From contig PAJV01000076.1 in the NCBI GenBank assembly GCA_002706765.1, positions 310,001 to 374,000 on the forward strand: 64,000 nucleotides of DNA. Reading direction: 5' to 3'. Source of the DNA: Gimesia sp. Its GTDB lineage: Bacteria > Planctomycetota > Planctomycetia > Planctomycetales > Planctomycetaceae. Below are positions 28,061 through 37,204 of the stretch, piece after piece. Both the position numbers and the translations under genes were made by a program. Each line of letters opens with the position of its first letter. The first letter of the stretch is position 1. Below the pieces are notes generated by a model. That model did not search any database. It had not been told where the DNA came from and was given only the letters and a program-made list of their open reading frames with translations.

Positions 28061-29335
28061 CTGGGGGATATACTTGGGCAATTTCTGGTCTGAAAACAGA
28101 GGCTGTAACTGAGCCAGTCGCATGCGGCCATTAATCATGGGGATGCTGGGCCAGTCATTACCAACCAGCGGCTTACAGTATTTGACAAAATCGTCAGTCA
28201 CATCCATCCCGTCAGCGGTAATCCAGTTTTTGGGGAAAGTACGTTCGCTGTTGGCGACTTCAGGCAACGGGACTTTGTCATAACGGACATTGTAACCGGG
28301 GCCATCTGCCCGCAGGATTGTGGACATATAACCTGATTCGCCGGCAGCAGCCAGTAAGGCGGCTTTCTGCCCTGCTCCGTAGGCTTCGTCCAGGTCGACG
28401 GTGGAGGCGTAAGCGATATTGTGACGCTGGTCTGTGCCAGGGATATTGGCCCGAGCGGCACCTTTGACAGCCAGTCCACGCTGATTCAACTCATTGACGA
28501 GTAACTGGGCCACAGTCAGTTGGCTGGAGCTGAACTGGGTATGCCCGAAGGAGTCTTTCGTCTCGCCGATATCACCCAGAGAGAGGCCTTCGCTGACCAC
28601 GACGATCAGGCGTCCATCTTTTTTGAGTTGGTCGTTGACCTGGGCGTGAATCTGCTCGATGCTGATCGGGTTCTCTGCAAGATAAATCTGCATGGGGATT
28701 TTTCGTTGCGGATCAGCCAGGCGGGCGGCAGCCGGAATAAAGCCGATTTTTCGTCCCATGGCCTGCAGAACCAGCACCGGGTCAGCCGGGCAACTGCCCC
28801 GGTTTTCTTCGTTGGCCATCTGGACCATACTCATCCAATAACGGGCTGTACTGCCGTAACCGGGAGTGTGGTCGATCAGTTTGAATTCGCTGTCGCCTAC
28901 ATCGTTGTCGATTGTTTTCGGCACGCCGATTCCGACGATATCTACACCACGTTCGGTGGCCATCTGGGCGACTTTGTTTGCGGTGTCCATCGAGTCGTTT
29001 CCGCCGATATAGCAGAAATATCCGATGTTATGGGCCTTGAAGACTTCCACAATCCGGTCGAAGTCTTCGTTTTGATGCTCTTTCAGTTTATAACGACACG
29101 TTCCGACAGAACCGGCGGCAGGGGTGACTCTCAACAGCGCGATTTCTTCGGGGGACTGGCCACTTAAATTGAGCAGTTCTTCTTTGAGAACCCCTTCAAT
29201 TCCATGCCATCCCGCATAGATGGTGCCGATTTCCGGTAGATCCCGGGCTGTTTCGACCAACCCTCGCAGGCTGTTGTTGATGACTGGTGAAGGACCACCA
29301 GACTGGGCCACAATCATATTCTTAGGACTTGCCAC
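28049..29335 (-). CDS. pyrophosphate-dependent 6-phosphofructokinase
   Basis: Phosphorylates fructose 6-phosphate, probably reversibly with PPi. The 428-residue protein shows the family motifs: QSGGPSPVINNSL (11-23), GGNDS (111-115) and GVPKTIDND (137-145), then TPGYGSTARYW. Donor preference follows from two positions: Asp after GGN and Lys before TIDND. ATP enzymes have Gly at both, and an Asp/Lys pair blocks the ATP alpha-phosphate, so PPi use is predicted. The start is GTG at 29335, with GAGGAG five bases upstream. First gene of a run ending with gnd; its promoter must lie in the 444-bp region upstream. Confidence 0.93.
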   Translation of the reverse strand: MASPKNMIVAQSGGPSPVINNSLRGLVETARDLPEIGTIYAGWHGIEGVLKEELLNLSGQSPEEIALLRVTPAAGSVGTCRYKLKEHQNEDFDRIVEVFKAHNIGYFCYIGGNDSMDTANKVAQMATERGVDIVGIGVPKTIDNDVGDSEFKLIDHTPGYGSTARYWMSMVQMANEENRGSCPADPVLVLQAMGRKIGFIPAAARLADPQRKIPMQIYLAENPISIEQIHAQVNDQLKKDGRLIVVVSEGLSLGDIGETKDSFGHTQFSSSQLTVAQLLVNELNQRGLAVKGAARANIPGTDQRHNIAYASTVDLDEAYGAGQKAALLAAAGESGYMSTILRADGPGYNVRYDKVPLPEVANSERTFPKNWITADGMDVTDDFVKYCKPLVGNDWPSIPMINGRMRLAQLQPLFSDQKLPKYIPQADR

Positions 29336-29779
29336 GTTTTCTCCTCACTCTGTTGTTGTCTATTCGAGATGCTGTGCGACCCACCGGGGTACAGAACATT
29401 TCCCTCTGTTACTCTGGGGCCCTTGTCTCTCTGTAATGAACCAGGTCTGATCCAGAACCGGGACCGGTATGTTACGAATCAATTCGGGCGAGATACGAAC
29501 ACTTCCCACAAGGTCCAGGGCGATTATTAGAAGGCTATTGTTGATAAATCGTTATGTGTTAACAGTTTATCGTTTACATTGTTATCGCCTGAGTCGGCGG
29601 AAAATAGCCTGTGTTCAGTGTGGGTGCTTTTGTCTTACTGACTCATAAAGACTTGTATCAACTCACTCACTCGGGATATTACCCGATTTTGTGCTCTAAT
29701 TCAAAGTATCGCCATGCTGCCAATACAGAAAGTTCCGGGAAAGTTTGCCTGTGAAAGTTAAATAAAACCTGAGGGCTGC
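29336..29779. other. 444-bp region upstream of phosphofructokinase
   Basis: Non-coding by inspection. Both flanking genes are on the minus strand, so it holds the 3' end of the gene at 29780 on one side and the promoter region of the phosphofructokinase-gnd cluster on the other. I see several A+T-rich stretches around 29520-29590 and 29640-29710 but no promoter or terminator that I can support with confidence. Confidence 0.4.
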
Positions 29780-30997
29780 CTATTTCTGTGGAGTCAACGT
29801 GACTTTGGTCCCCTGTATCTGATAATCGAGCTTAAAAGAGCTGAATAACGCGTCAAAAAACTCCTCGGCGTCTGCATCGAGCACTGCCACATCAATGAGT
29901 TGCAGAAGATTAATCTCTGCCTCTGCCAGTTCCTGTTTGTCGTATTCAAACTCGATCCCCGACTGTTCCAGTTTCTGCATAATCGCCAGAACCGGAACTT
30001 TTTTCACCCGCAGTGTGAATTTCCGCCTGCTCAGGGGAACTGTCTTCCCCACGCCCGATCGAACAGGCTGCGCCGTTCTTTGTGGATTCAGGAATTGTTC
30101 AATCTGCTCATGAACGTCCATCGCAGCCTGCACGGAGAGAAGTTTTCCCGTGACAGTCGGCTCTAATTCCGGAAACTGTTCCTTTAATTGTCTGGTGACC
30201 GATTCAACCGGTTTACCTCGCAGCGGATACGTTTTTTTGATCAGAACCTTGTCCGGAACAGCTGCAATTCGAATCCTGTTTGCCTCCCCTGCCCAGTCAT
30301 AAGTCAGATCGAATTGAATCAGGATCAGGGAAAGTGATTCAGTGGCATTCACAGAAACCAGGGAAAAATTCGACCAGAGGTCATGGGGAACCAGTTGCTC
30401 ATTCTCGACTTTGATTCGGTAGGCATCGGTAATCTGCCGGAGGATTTCTGCAGGTGTATCCAGATCCTGAAAGTGAAATGACTGGTTTCTCGAAAGCTGA
30501 AGATCCCGTGATTTGAGTCTTTTCTGAGAGTCGGTTAACTCGTGTAGGGCATCTGATTTCAGAACCAGCAGTGTATTCAGCTTTGATACAGCTTCCTCCG
30601 GTCCTATAAAAACATTGCTGCCGACCGTGATGCAGCTGGCTTGGACCCGTTCCGCGATTTCTTCCAGCCCCTCTTGCAAGCTCCTGTTCTGAAGATCGAT
30701 TTTCAGTTTACGGGACGGATCAATTCGTCGATCCAGGATAATAGAGATATTTTGCGTCTCCCTGATCCTCTGAATGATGGCACGGATTCCGACATTGGAC
30801 CAGGAAGCTGAGAATGGTTGTACCAATGCCTGCCGGAAATCACGTTCTGTGAGATATCGGGGGATTTCCCGATTGAGTAAGACAGGGGTTTCACCGGGTC
30901 CCTGATAGGCGTATCCCCTCTGATTTACTGTGTTTCTGAATGAAATCAGCAGCAGACAGAATATCAGCCAGTACTTTAGGGAGCTCAGTTTTCTCAC
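29780..30997 (-). CDS. exported protein with secretin/TonB N-terminus-like (STN) domain
   Basis: 405-residue protein with an N-terminal signal (YWLIFCLLLISF) and repeated small alpha/beta units of the secretin N / STN type. The clearest is residues about 55-125 (VGIRAIIQRIRETQNISIILDRRIDPSRK followed by LQEGLEEIAERVQ), and a second is near the C-terminus (VPVLAIMQKLEQSGIEFEYDK). No secretin pore domain is present. Such stand-alone domains are frequent in planctomycetes with unknown roles. The start is GTG at 30997 with AGAGGAAAAG upstream. It is divergent from the Hsp70-like gene, with 172 bp between. Confidence 0.7.
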   Translation of the reverse strand: MRKLSSLKYWLIFCLLLISFRNTVNQRGYAYQGPGETPVLLNREIPRYLTERDFRQALVQPFSASWSNVGIRAIIQRIRETQNISIILDRRIDPSRKLKIDLQNRSLQEGLEEIAERVQASCITVGSNVFIGPEEAVSKLNTLLVLKSDALHELTDSQKRLKSRDLQLSRNQSFHFQDLDTPAEILRQITDAYRIKVENEQLVPHDLWSNFSLVSVNATESLSLILIQFDLTYDWAGEANRIRIAAVPDKVLIKKTYPLRGKPVESVTRQLKEQFPELEPTVTGKLLSVQAAMDVHEQIEQFLNPQRTAQPVRSGVGKTVPLSRRKFTLRVKKVPVLAIMQKLEQSGIEFEYDKQELAEAEINLLQLIDVAVLDADAEEFFDALFSSFKLDYQIQGTKVTLTPQK

Positions 30998-31169
30998 AGT
31001 TTGAGTCTTTTCCTCTGGTCTGTATTTTTACAGAGATGGCAGGCTGAAAAACCGGAATCAGGTGCTGGAGTGTGACTGGGTTCCATGATACCATATCAGT
31101 AGGAGCCTTTCCTGTCATATTTTATCTATCCGTGATGTGATAGTCTAATGTAAAGAGAGTCAGTGTTTT

Positions 31170-33215
31170 ATGCAGAAAGTACAGGCGGTTGGAATCGATT
31201 TGGGAACTACTTATTCCTGTATTGCGCACCTGAATGAACATGGGGAACCGGTTACGATTCCCAATCAGGAAGGGGAACTGTCCACTCCCTCTGTGGCCAT
31301 GTTTGATGGCGCAGAGGTCATTGTCGGTACGGAAGCTTTGCGGCATGCGATTGTGAATCCCCGGAATGTTGTCCAGCATGCCAAGCGGTTTCTGGGAAAG
31401 TCCGATTTTCGCTGGGAAATTGATGGACGCTATTTCACACCGCGGGATATCTCTGCATTCATATTAAAAAAACTGCTCTCGGCTGCTGAAGAGCGAATCG
31501 GACCCGTCGAGTCTGCCGTCATTACCGTGCCGGCCCAGTTCAGTGATCTCCAGCGACAGGAAACGATTGCTGCTGGCAAGCAGGCCGGGCTGAAACAGGT
31601 CGATCTGATCAATGAACCGGTGGCAGCTGCCTTGTGTTATGTGCTGGGATCAGAGGGGATGTGGTTTGCCGAACTTGCTGAAGAACAGCGTATCCTTGTC
31701 TACGATCTGGGAGGCGGTACGTTCGATCTTTCTCTGGTCAAATATCAGAAAGATGAAGTGAATGTGATCGCCAGTGGCGGTGATCTGAAGCTGGGGGGGA
31801 TTGACTGGAACAGTACACTTCAGGCAACGATCGCGGAACAGTTTTTCGCTGAGTTCGGTGTCAATCCTGCGAATGATCCGGAAAGCCTGCAGTATCTGGC
31901 GAATGAAGTCGAACAGGCCAAACGCAGTCTGACCGTCCGGCCCAAAACGACACTGGCCTGCCAGGTAGGATCGCAGCGTAAAACGTACCAGATTACCCAG
32001 TCGCAGTTCGAGCAGCTTACCAAGGGGCTCGTCGACCAGACCACCAGCATCACCAAGGCGCTCCTGAAAGACAACGGCATGGGCTGGGCTCATGTGGATG
32101 TCGTTCTGACAACCGGCGGATCTTCCCGGATGCCGATGATTCGGGATGCTTTGAAGCAGGCGAGCGGGACCACGCAGAATCTGTCTCTGCCTCCCGATCA
32201 GTCTATTGCGCATGGTGCCGCGTATTACGCGGGAATGCTGTTAAGCAACCGTGAATATGCAGAATCGATACTGACATCCGAAGCTGCCAGTCGGCTGGCC
32301 AAAATGAAGCAGCACAGTGTGAATGCCCGCTCGCTGGGGTTTCTGGTTCGCGATCAGTCCGGACAGCAACGCATTCCTCACTATATTCTGCCGGCGAATA
32401 CCAAGCTGCCCGCGTCGGTCAAACATACCTATGGCACCGTGTCAGCCAATCAGAGGCGCGTGCATCTGAAGCTGATTGAAAGCGGTGCCTCTCTGGATGA
32501 ACCCTTCGTGATTCTGGGGAACTGTGTGGTCGAAGGGCTTCCCGCTGATTTACCCGTGGATTCAAAAATAGAAGTCATGATGGAATACGACGCAGAAGCG
32601 CGGGTCCACGTTTCCGCCCGGGACTGCACGAGCGGAAAAGAAGCAAAAATTGAAATTACCCGCGAACAGAATCTGGTACAGCAGTCTCTCGCCGGGACAA
32701 CTCAATCTTTACCAGCAAACAACCTGGCGGTAACAGAAAAATCGGAAACAGAAAAAGCAGAGGAGTCTCTGCGACTCGACGATATTCTGGACCAGGCCGA
32801 ATCCGTCAATCATCCGAAAAAAGCCACTCAACCACCAGAGCAGCCACCAGTGTCTACCAGGTCCAGGCCGGCCACACGGGGGCTGGACAGCTCAGAGCGT
32901 CCCGTTGCATTGTGCAATCAATGTGGTGAACCACAACTGGGGCCTCCTGCTGCAGATTGTTCTTCACCCGAGCAACACACCAGAGGGACCCGATCAACAA
33001 AAAAACAAGCTCCTCAGAAAGACCCCAGAGGTCAGCAAAATTCACAGGGAAAAACAAAAGGTTCACCACAAGCAAAACGAAAACGAAAAACGACTTCCGG
33101 GCGTTCCACATCGAACTCGTCTGCTGCAGCATCGCAAAAAAAAGCCCGGCCAAAACCCACCGGTCAACTGGACGCTGCGGAAAGCGAATTCTGGGATCTG
33201 CTTGAGGATGCCTGA
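31170..33215 (+). CDS. Hsp70-family protein with a lysine-rich tail
   Basis: DnaK-like ATPase of 681 residues. The actin-like nucleotide-binding domain has VGIDLGTTYSC (7-17), the second phosphate loop VYDLGGGTFDLSLV, NEPVAAALCYV and the adenosine motif TTGGSSRMPMIRDAL. The substrate-binding beta region (about 395-500) is recognisable but divergent. The usual helical lid is replaced by a charged, low-complexity tail with a CNQCG segment and a Lys/Arg/Ser-rich run (KRKRKTTSGRSTS), ending in an acidic EFWDLLEDA. No dnaJ or grpE is next to it, so this is probably an accessory paralogue, not the housekeeping DnaK. Divergent from the STN-like gene. Confidence 0.9.
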   Translation: MQKVQAVGIDLGTTYSCIAHLNEHGEPVTIPNQEGELSTPSVAMFDGAEVIVGTEALRHAIVNPRNVVQHAKRFLGKSDFRWEIDGRYFTPRDISAFILKKLLSAAEERIGPVESAVITVPAQFSDLQRQETIAAGKQAGLKQVDLINEPVAAALCYVLGSEGMWFAELAEEQRILVYDLGGGTFDLSLVKYQKDEVNVIASGGDLKLGGIDWNSTLQATIAEQFFAEFGVNPANDPESLQYLANEVEQAKRSLTVRPKTTLACQVGSQRKTYQITQSQFEQLTKGLVDQTTSITKALLKDNGMGWAHVDVVLTTGGSSRMPMIRDALKQASGTTQNLSLPPDQSIAHGAAYYAGMLLSNREYAESILTSEAASRLAKMKQHSVNARSLGFLVRDQSGQQRIPHYILPANTKLPASVKHTYGTVSANQRRVHLKLIESGASLDEPFVILGNCVVEGLPADLPVDSKIEVMMEYDAEARVHVSARDCTSGKEAKIEITREQNLVQQSLAGTTQSLPANNLAVTEKSETEKAEESLRLDDILDQAESVNHPKKATQPPEQPPVSTRSRPATRGLDSSERPVALCNQCGEPQLGPPAADCSSPEQHTRGTRSTKKQAPQKDPRGQQNSQGKTKGSPQAKRKRKTTSGRSTSNSSAAASQKKARPKPTGQLDAAESEFWDLLEDA

Positions 33216-33282
33216 AACCGGTCTCATCACTGTTATCGACGATTCCAGCACACAATGAATTACTTAGGATGTTAAAACTCTG

Positions 33283-34395
33283 ATGAAAATTGAACGGATT
33301 GAATTGTACCATGTGGCAATGCCTCTGATTTATCCCTGGCGGACTGCGTATGGCGAAGATGCAGCCATCCATTCGGTCCTGTGTCGCATGATCAGCGGCT
33401 CCGTGGAAGGCTGGGGAGAGAGTACGCCGCTGGCGGCCCCCTGTTACAGCCCTGAATGGGCCGGTGGTGTATTTCATACGGTTTCTGAATGGCTGGCCCC
33501 CGCTGTGATCGGTCAGGAATTTGAGAGTGGAGAGGCTCTCCAGAACACACTGTCACTCTACAAAGGCAATTCGTTTGCCAAAGCCGCCCTGGATAATGCC
33601 TGGTGGAGTCTGCATAGTCGCATGACAGGAGTTCCCCTGCATACTGCATTAGGAGCGACACGCGACGAAGTACCCGTGGGAGCCGATTTCGGAGTGATGG
33701 ATCATCTGGATGATTTAATCGAAGCGGTGGGAACCGCGGTCGCAGAGAAATTTTCCCGCATCAAGCTCAAATTTCGACCGGGCTGGGATGTACTAATGTT
33801 ACAGGCAGTACGGACAGCCTTTCCTGATGACATATTTCACATTGACTGTAACAGCGGTTATCGCCTGAGCGATGTCGCCCTGTTTCAGGCGATTGATGAA
33901 TTTCAACTGGCCATGATTGAGCAGCCTCTCCAGCACGATGATCTTACAGATCACCGTGAGTTGCAGAAACTGATTCAGACTCCGGTCTGCCTGGATGAAA
34001 GTATTACGCATCCTTATCGGGCTCAGCAGGCGGTCGATTTACAAAGTTGTCAATATGTGAACGTCAAACCGGGACGTGTCGGCGGGCTGACGAATGCGGT
34101 GAAAATTCACGACCTGTGTCAGCAGGCAGGGATCCCCTGCTGGGTGGGAGGCATGCTGGAAAGTGCCACCGGTGCCTCGCATTGTGCGGCCCTGGCTATG
34201 CTGGATAACTTTACCTATCCCGCTGATATTTTCCCCAGTGAAAAATATTATCGTGAAGATCTGTCTGAAGTTCCCCTGTCGCTGTCAGTGACGAAGGAGG
34301 GAGTCCCCGGCGTGAAAGCATTTTCGGAATTACCCGATCCGGACAGTCAGAGATTGCATTCACTGACGATTCAGAAAAAAATTATCAGCTCCTGA
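33283..34395 (+). CDS. menC: o-succinylbenzoate synthase / N-acylamino-acid racemase-type enolase
   Basis: 370-residue enolase-superfamily enzyme. In the menaquinone pathway it dehydrates SHCHC to o-succinylbenzoate; some relatives racemise N-acylamino acids. Visible active-site elements: IKLKFRPG (KxK base), metal ligands in HIDCNSGY, MIEQPL and CLDESITHP, and the second Lys in NVKPGRVGG. The capping domain begins MPLIYPWRTAYGE. These match the NSAR/OSBS subfamily, so a menC label is reasonable but the in vivo reaction is inferred; other men genes are not in the window. It starts 67 bp after the Hsp70-like gene and may be cotranscribed. Confidence 0.88.
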   Translation: MKIERIELYHVAMPLIYPWRTAYGEDAAIHSVLCRMISGSVEGWGESTPLAAPCYSPEWAGGVFHTVSEWLAPAVIGQEFESGEALQNTLSLYKGNSFAKAALDNAWWSLHSRMTGVPLHTALGATRDEVPVGADFGVMDHLDDLIEAVGTAVAEKFSRIKLKFRPGWDVLMLQAVRTAFPDDIFHIDCNSGYRLSDVALFQAIDEFQLAMIEQPLQHDDLTDHRELQKLIQTPVCLDESITHPYRAQQAVDLQSCQYVNVKPGRVGGLTNAVKIHDLCQQAGIPCWVGGMLESATGASHCAALAMLDNFTYPADIFPSEKYYREDLSEVPLSLSVTKEGVPGVKAFSELPDPDSQRLHSLTIQKKIISS

Positions 34396-34551
34396 AATCT
34401 CTGCGGGAACTGGTTTGTTGTCAAATGTTCATAGTGTGAGTTCCGTGTTGAAATGAGATACAGCTGAAAATCAGGAAAACTTTCAATAAATTGACCTTAC
34501 CGGGGAATAACCTGTGGTGTATCAGTATCTTTCTTCTTAGAGAGTCAGGTT

Positions 34552-35073
34552 ATGTCATTATCGAATCATAACAATTCAGACGAACTGACAAGGCTGGTTG
34601 ATGAGCATTATCAGCTGCTGTTTCGTTATGCGTACCGGTTGTCTGGCGACCGCGCTGATGCTGAAGATCTGACGCAGCAGACTTATCTGATTGCTCAGAA
34701 AAAATTGTCTCAGCTGCGTGATCCCAGGCTGGCCCGGTCGTGGCTTTGTACGATCTTGAGAAACCTGTTTCTGAAAAAAGTATCACAAAAGAACAGTTCT
34801 GTCTCTTTGAGTCTGACATTTGATCTGGCAGCAGAAGAAACAGCGACACAGGAACTGACATCACAAGAGTTGCAGAAGGCCCTGGATGAATTGTCCGAAG
34901 AATTCCGGGTTCCCTTATTAATGTATTACTTTGAAGAGCGATCTTATAAAGAAATCTCTTCTGAATTATCAGTCCCGATCGGCACAGTCATGAGCCGGTT
35001 ATCGAGAGCAAAGTCATTTTTGCAGGAACGGTTTTCAGAACCTGTTCAAGATGCTGCAGCGATTCACACTTAG
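34552..35073 (+). CDS. RNA polymerase ECF-type sigma factor
   Basis: 173-residue sigma-70 family factor with regions 2 and 4 only. Region 2 is YQLLFRYAYRLSGDRADAEDLTQQTYLIAQKK, followed by the -10 recognition stretch LARSWLCTILRN. Region 4 has LSEEFRVPLLMYYFEERSYKEISSEL with the helix-turn-helix VPIGTVMSRLSRAKSFL. Region 3 is missing, as expected for ECF factors. AGAGTCAGG precedes the ATG. The next gene, 27 bp downstream, encodes a single-pass membrane protein in the place where an anti-sigma factor is normally found. The upstream GGAATAAC (34504-34511) resembles an ECF -35 element, so autoregulation is possible but unproven. Confidence 0.93.
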   Translation: MSLSNHNNSDELTRLVDEHYQLLFRYAYRLSGDRADAEDLTQQTYLIAQKKLSQLRDPRLARSWLCTILRNLFLKKVSQKNSSVSLSLTFDLAAEETATQELTSQELQKALDELSEEFRVPLLMYYFEERSYKEISSELSVPIGTVMSRLSRAKSFLQERFSEPVQDAAAIHT

Positions 35074-35100
35074 AAATTTAGACAGGACAGCGGCTTCATT

Positions 35101-35853
35101 ATGAATACGTCAGAACCATCCCGATCATCAGGCTTTCCTGAATCAGACAATTCTGATTCAGGTCATGATGCTGATCATCCGGTTTTTGACGCGCAACTGA
35201 ACCGGGTACTGTTTGATATCAATGTTCCAAGTGGATTGCGAGAAACTTTACTGCAGTCACTTTCTGACCAGGAAAACGCTGCGACTCTCACGGACCTGCC
35301 GCTGGAAACCCCCCGGAAGCGATTTCTACATCATCCCCGCCTGCTGGCCGGACTCTCTGCCTGCCTTGTACTGGCAGCAGTGCTGACTTTTCTCTGGGCT
35401 GCCCGACAACCGACGATTGCCCTGGCCCGCTTCGGCCCGGAACTCAACCTGGACAGTCGGCTGTTACCTGAATTCGATCAGCATTTTCCATCGCATCTGC
35501 CTGTCCAGGGAGGCTGGGACTCTCAGGGGCAATTGACGGTCTACAGCAAAACCTATGGTGTCACTGCCGGGACTTCAGGGTCACAGGACGCTGCTGCCCG
35601 TTTTTTTCGTCTTCGCACTGGAAATAACCGGTCTGTTTTTGGCGCTTTACTGCAGATTCCCGCCTGGCGTGTCACCCCCCTGCCGACACAGTCTTCTTTC
35701 GATTCGGGGCAGGTAGAATATTCCCAGTTAAATAAGGGGAATTATACTACCGTGAGATGGATCGAGAATGATCAGGTTTATGTGTGTATTGTGTTTGGCG
35801 GCGCACGCGAACTGGAAGCATTGGGACGTGCCCTGCAATCCACTTCCGCTTGA
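35101..35853 (+). CDS. single-pass membrane protein, candidate anti-sigma factor
   Basis: Unrecognised 250-residue protein in operon with the ECF sigma factor (27-bp gap). Residues 1-75 are cytoplasmic, acidic and Ser-rich, and contain an amphipathic helix (VPSGLRETLLQSLSD). One membrane segment (about 80-102, LLAGLSACLVLAAVLTFLWAA) is followed by a 145-residue outer domain. There is no HxxxCxxC zinc anti-sigma motif, so if this is the anti-sigma factor it belongs to a non-ZAS type. The role is inferred only from position and topology. Confidence 0.75.
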   Translation: MNTSEPSRSSGFPESDNSDSGHDADHPVFDAQLNRVLFDINVPSGLRETLLQSLSDQENAATLTDLPLETPRKRFLHHPRLLAGLSACLVLAAVLTFLWAARQPTIALARFGPELNLDSRLLPEFDQHFPSHLPVQGGWDSQGQLTVYSKTYGVTAGTSGSQDAAARFFRLRTGNNRSVFGALLQIPAWRVTPLPTQSSFDSGQVEYSQLNKGNYTTVRWIENDQVYVCIVFGGARELEALGRALQSTSA

Positions 35854-35933
35854 AATCAGAACCCTGACCGGCTCTACTGTTAGAGAGTTGTCTTTGCTGA
35901 TCTGATGCAAATCATTTTCCACAAGGGGTTGTC

Positions 35934-37013
35934 ATGCGCGTTTTATTTCAGTGCAGTCTGATGATAATGGGGGTCTGTATGTTCTCTGGGGTTCCCTGTA
36001 AAGCAGAAAGTTATGCTTATATCTCTCTGGGGGGAGAGAAAAAGATCGCCATTTATCAGTTGAATGAAAAAACGGGCGCGTTAACTCATCTTGGAGACGT
36101 GGAACTGGAAGGAGCACCCGGCTGTCTGGAAGTCGATCCACAAAAGAAATACCTGTTTGCATCCGTCCGCACAGCACAGAAATTTAAGAGTTTCTCGATC
36201 GACCCGCAAACCGGCAAACTGAAGCTCATTTCCAGCATACCGGCAGGAGGCAATGCCGCTTACATCGCAACGGATAAAACCGGCGGATATCTGTTTTCCG
36301 CTTATTACGGCGAAGGTAAAGTTGCCGTCCATCGACTGGGAAAACAGGGTGCGATCCTGGAAGAGGTTCTGCAGACGATTCCAACCGAGAAAAATGCACA
36401 TGCGATTTTACCTGACCAGAAAAATCAGTTTGTCTTTGTACCGCATACCGGGCCTAACGCGATCTACCAGTTTCTCTGGGACGAAAAACAGGGAGTCCTG
36501 AAACCGAATTCTCCACCGAAGCTCTCCGCAGCCGCAGGTCTGGAGCCCCGCCATCTGGCGGTCTCGCAGGACAACCGTTTTCTCTACTTTGATAATGAAA
36601 AAGGAAGCTCAGTTACGGCATACAAGCTGAATGCAGAGACGGGAACTCTGACTCCCTTCCAGACCGTTTCGACGTTGCCCGCTGAGTTTAAGGGTAACAA
36701 TACCTGTGCTGATATCGAACTGTCGCCCTCCGGCGATTATCTATACGCCTCGAATCGGGGGCATAACAGTATTGCCTGTTTCGCCGTTGATCAGAAAACA
36801 GGGGAGTTATCATCTATCGGACAGACGCCGACGGAAGATACGCCTCGGTCTTTCAATATCGATCCAACGGGTCGATTCCTGTATGCGGCGGGACAGAAGA
36901 ATGGCAAACTGGCTGCATACAAAATCTCGCCTGAAAACGGAACTCTCAAACGATTTGCAACATATGAAGTCGGCAAATCTCCCTCCTGGGTAGAGATTGT
37001 AAAGTTTCCCTGA
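35934..37013 (+). CDS. exported lactonase-family seven-bladed propeller (6-phosphogluconolactonase-like)
   Basis: 359-residue beta-propeller of the YbhE/Pgl lactonase family with a signal peptide (SLMIMGVCMFSGVPCKA, cleavage near AES at residue 24-25). Repeats of the form TGxLT/KxxxxxP...GxxPxxLxxxxxGxYLYA recur (KTGALTHLGDV, QTGKLKLISSI, ETGTLTPFQTV, KTGELSSIGQT, ENGTLKRFATY). Cytosolic relatives hydrolyse 6-phosphogluconolactone; the export signal here makes that pathway role doubtful, and gnd lies 9 kb away. AAGGGG precedes the ATG. Same strand as the sigma/membrane protein pair but separated by 80 bp. Confidence 0.9.
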   Translation: MRVLFQCSLMIMGVCMFSGVPCKAESYAYISLGGEKKIAIYQLNEKTGALTHLGDVELEGAPGCLEVDPQKKYLFASVRTAQKFKSFSIDPQTGKLKLISSIPAGGNAAYIATDKTGGYLFSAYYGEGKVAVHRLGKQGAILEEVLQTIPTEKNAHAILPDQKNQFVFVPHTGPNAIYQFLWDEKQGVLKPNSPPKLSAAAGLEPRHLAVSQDNRFLYFDNEKGSSVTAYKLNAETGTLTPFQTVSTLPAEFKGNNTCADIELSPSGDYLYASNRGHNSIACFAVDQKTGELSSIGQTPTEDTPRSFNIDPTGRFLYAAGQKNGKLAAYKISPENGTLKRFATYEVGKSPSWVEIVKFP

Positions 37014-37029
37014 TCCGCAAAATTGCCGC

Positions 37030-37173
37030 TATAATAAAGCGTGCTGTCAGCTTTTGCAGGAAATCGTTCAGTCAGCGAACAGAGAGCGTCGATGTTCTTC
37101 AGTGGATGAACTCAATGGTAGAGCTCGTCTCTGCGCAGCGTGTTCTTCGCTTCGTTAACTCTATTCATCGACT
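37030..37173 (+). promoter_or_regulatory. candidate -10 box and structured leader
   Basis: TATAAT at 37030-37035 lies in the 191-bp spacer before the small secreted-protein gene, without a good -35 box. About 55 bp downstream GTCGATG (37088-37094) can pair with CATCGAC (37167-37173), which is directly followed by TTTTT. This could be a leader that ends prematurely (attenuation) or a small RNA; both are speculative. Confidence 0.25.
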
Positions 37174-37204
37174 TTTTCTGCTCTTGTGAAGAGAGAGGCT
37201 CGTC

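Noticed and set aside
28520-29167. 215-codon plus-strand frame
   Set aside because: Antisense shadow of the phosphofructokinase gene.
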